From IMG/VR virus record IMGVR_UViG_3300030102_000720, positions 1 through 30,031 of that record: 30,031 nucleotides of DNA. The stretch is one strand, 5' to 3'. The notes beneath the pieces were generated by a model. That model worked only from the letters and a program-made list of their open reading frames with translations, made no database searches and was not told where the DNA came from. Each line of letters opens with the position of its first letter. The stretch's first letter is position 1. This stretch comes from a virus. Position numbers and translations under genes: made by a program. Below are positions 29,895 to 30,031 of the stretch, piece by piece.

Positions 29895-29928
29895 GTGACG
29901 TAGCGTAATTATGAAAGTGACGTAGCGT
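29895..29928. repeat. Direct repeat pair B upstream of terS
   Basis: GTGACGTAGCGT occurs at 29895-29906 and 29917-29928, 22 bases apart start to start, i.e. close to two helical turns. That spacing suits two protein molecules bound on the same face of the DNA. Candidate operator or packaging recognition element. Confidence 0.65.
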
Positions 29929-29949
29929 CCAATGGGTTGACATGTTTGG

Positions 29950-30015
29950 GCGTCCGAGCGGGCTGTCGTAAATCGAGCCTGTAGTCTCGACCCTTCGGGC
30001 TTCCATCCCTGACGC
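29950..30015. other. GC-richer segment with possible closed RNA/DNA fold
   Basis: GCGTC (29950-29954) is complementary to GACGC (30011-30015). Inside, TCGAG (29973-29977) pairs with CTCGA (29986-29990) and CCC (29991-29993) with GGG (29997-29999) around TTC. Together they would make a small closed multi-helix fold. Base composition is unlike the rest of the window. No known RNA class recognised; the helices are short. Confidence 0.3.
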
Positions 30016-30031
30016 AAAAGAGCAGATAAGA

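Larger units (their letters stand above)
29711..30031. other. Non-coding, repeat-rich leader of the packaging operon
   Basis: No convincing gene lies in this stretch: minus-strand frames of 63 and 71 codons exist but lack ribosome sites and run through repeats and a homopyrimidine tract. It holds two pairs of 12-base direct repeats, a 23-base pyrimidine tract, and a GC-richer segment with possible secondary structure at the right end. No clear sigma-70 promoter or late motif was seen. It is the most likely place in the window for a packaging site or a leftward promoter for the late block. Confidence 0.5.

Noticed and set aside
29937-29942. TTGACA on the plus strand as a promoter
   Set aside because: No -10 sequence 16-18 bases downstream, and there is no rightward gene to read before the window ends.
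29802-30017. Minus-strand frames of 63 and 71 codons upstream of terS
   Set aside because: No ribosome site, the longer one needs a TTG start, and both run through the direct repeats and the homopyrimidine tract with atypical composition and no recognisable sequence.
29950-30031. tRNA gene suggested by the TTCG-containing GC-rich end
   Set aside because: No seven-pair acceptor stem, no D-arm GG, and no TTC loop in a five-pair stem could be assembled on either strand.

Overview
The window is a fragment of an AT-rich, short-tailed (podovirus-type) bacteriophage genome. It is densely packed, with most genes abutting or overlapping by 1 to 4 bases (TAATG or ATGA junctions). The morphogenesis block follows the T7 order: small terminase, packaging genes, large terminase, gp7.3-like protein, portal, scaffold, capsid, two tail-tube proteins, three internal virion proteins and a tail fiber. 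Several of the small proteins resemble families I associate with marine phages of alphaproteobacteria (SAR11, SAR116 or Roseobacter hosts). That host guess is an inference from recognition alone, because no database search was possible. The window is not a complete genome: it opens inside a gene, and no DNA polymerase, helicase, primase or RNA polymerase is present.

Layout. (1) Positions 2-3282, plus strand: the end of the DNA-metabolism region. It holds a YqaJ/lambda-type exonuclease, an ERF single-strand annealing protein and a small protein with an SSB-like C-terminal tip, followed by an intrinsic terminator, small unknown genes, an HTH-like protein and an HNH endonuclease. (2) Positions 3279-6115, minus strand: lysis and membrane region with an M15 peptidase endolysin, a three-TM-type holin, a two-TM protein, a tiny secreted or membrane protein, a tail-anchored protein, an XhlA-like protein and a lipoprotein. 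(3) Positions 6117-10605: tail chaperone-like protein, a large probable receptor-binding protein and a T7 gp17-like fiber with a tetrapeptide repeat tract. (4) Positions 10684-20436: internal virion proteins (gp16-, gp15- and gp14-like) and tail-tube proteins B and A. (5) Positions 20481-25354: decoration-like protein, major capsid, GNAT-like protein, scaffold, Bbp19-like protein, portal and gp7.3-like protein. (6) Positions 25402-29710: large terminase, a degenerate PD-(D/E)XK-like protein, a run of very small basic proteins, and small terminase. (7) Positions 29711-30031: a non-coding, repeat-rich and partly GC-rich leader of the packaging operon.

The late block is read leftward and the early block rightward; they meet tail to tail at 3279-3282, sharing four bases. 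Within the late block a 10-base element (minus strand TTGTGCGTTG) occurs three times, always in the transcription direction: ahead of the gp7.3-portal unit, ahead of the capsid and ahead of the tail fiber. These are places where T7 has phage promoters. One copy follows directly on an intrinsic terminator at 10661-10692. I read it as a candidate phage-specific promoter. Two small genes shorter than about 60 codons in the packaging region (27768-27896 and 28502-28675) and one in the lysis region (4363-4524) were found by hand.
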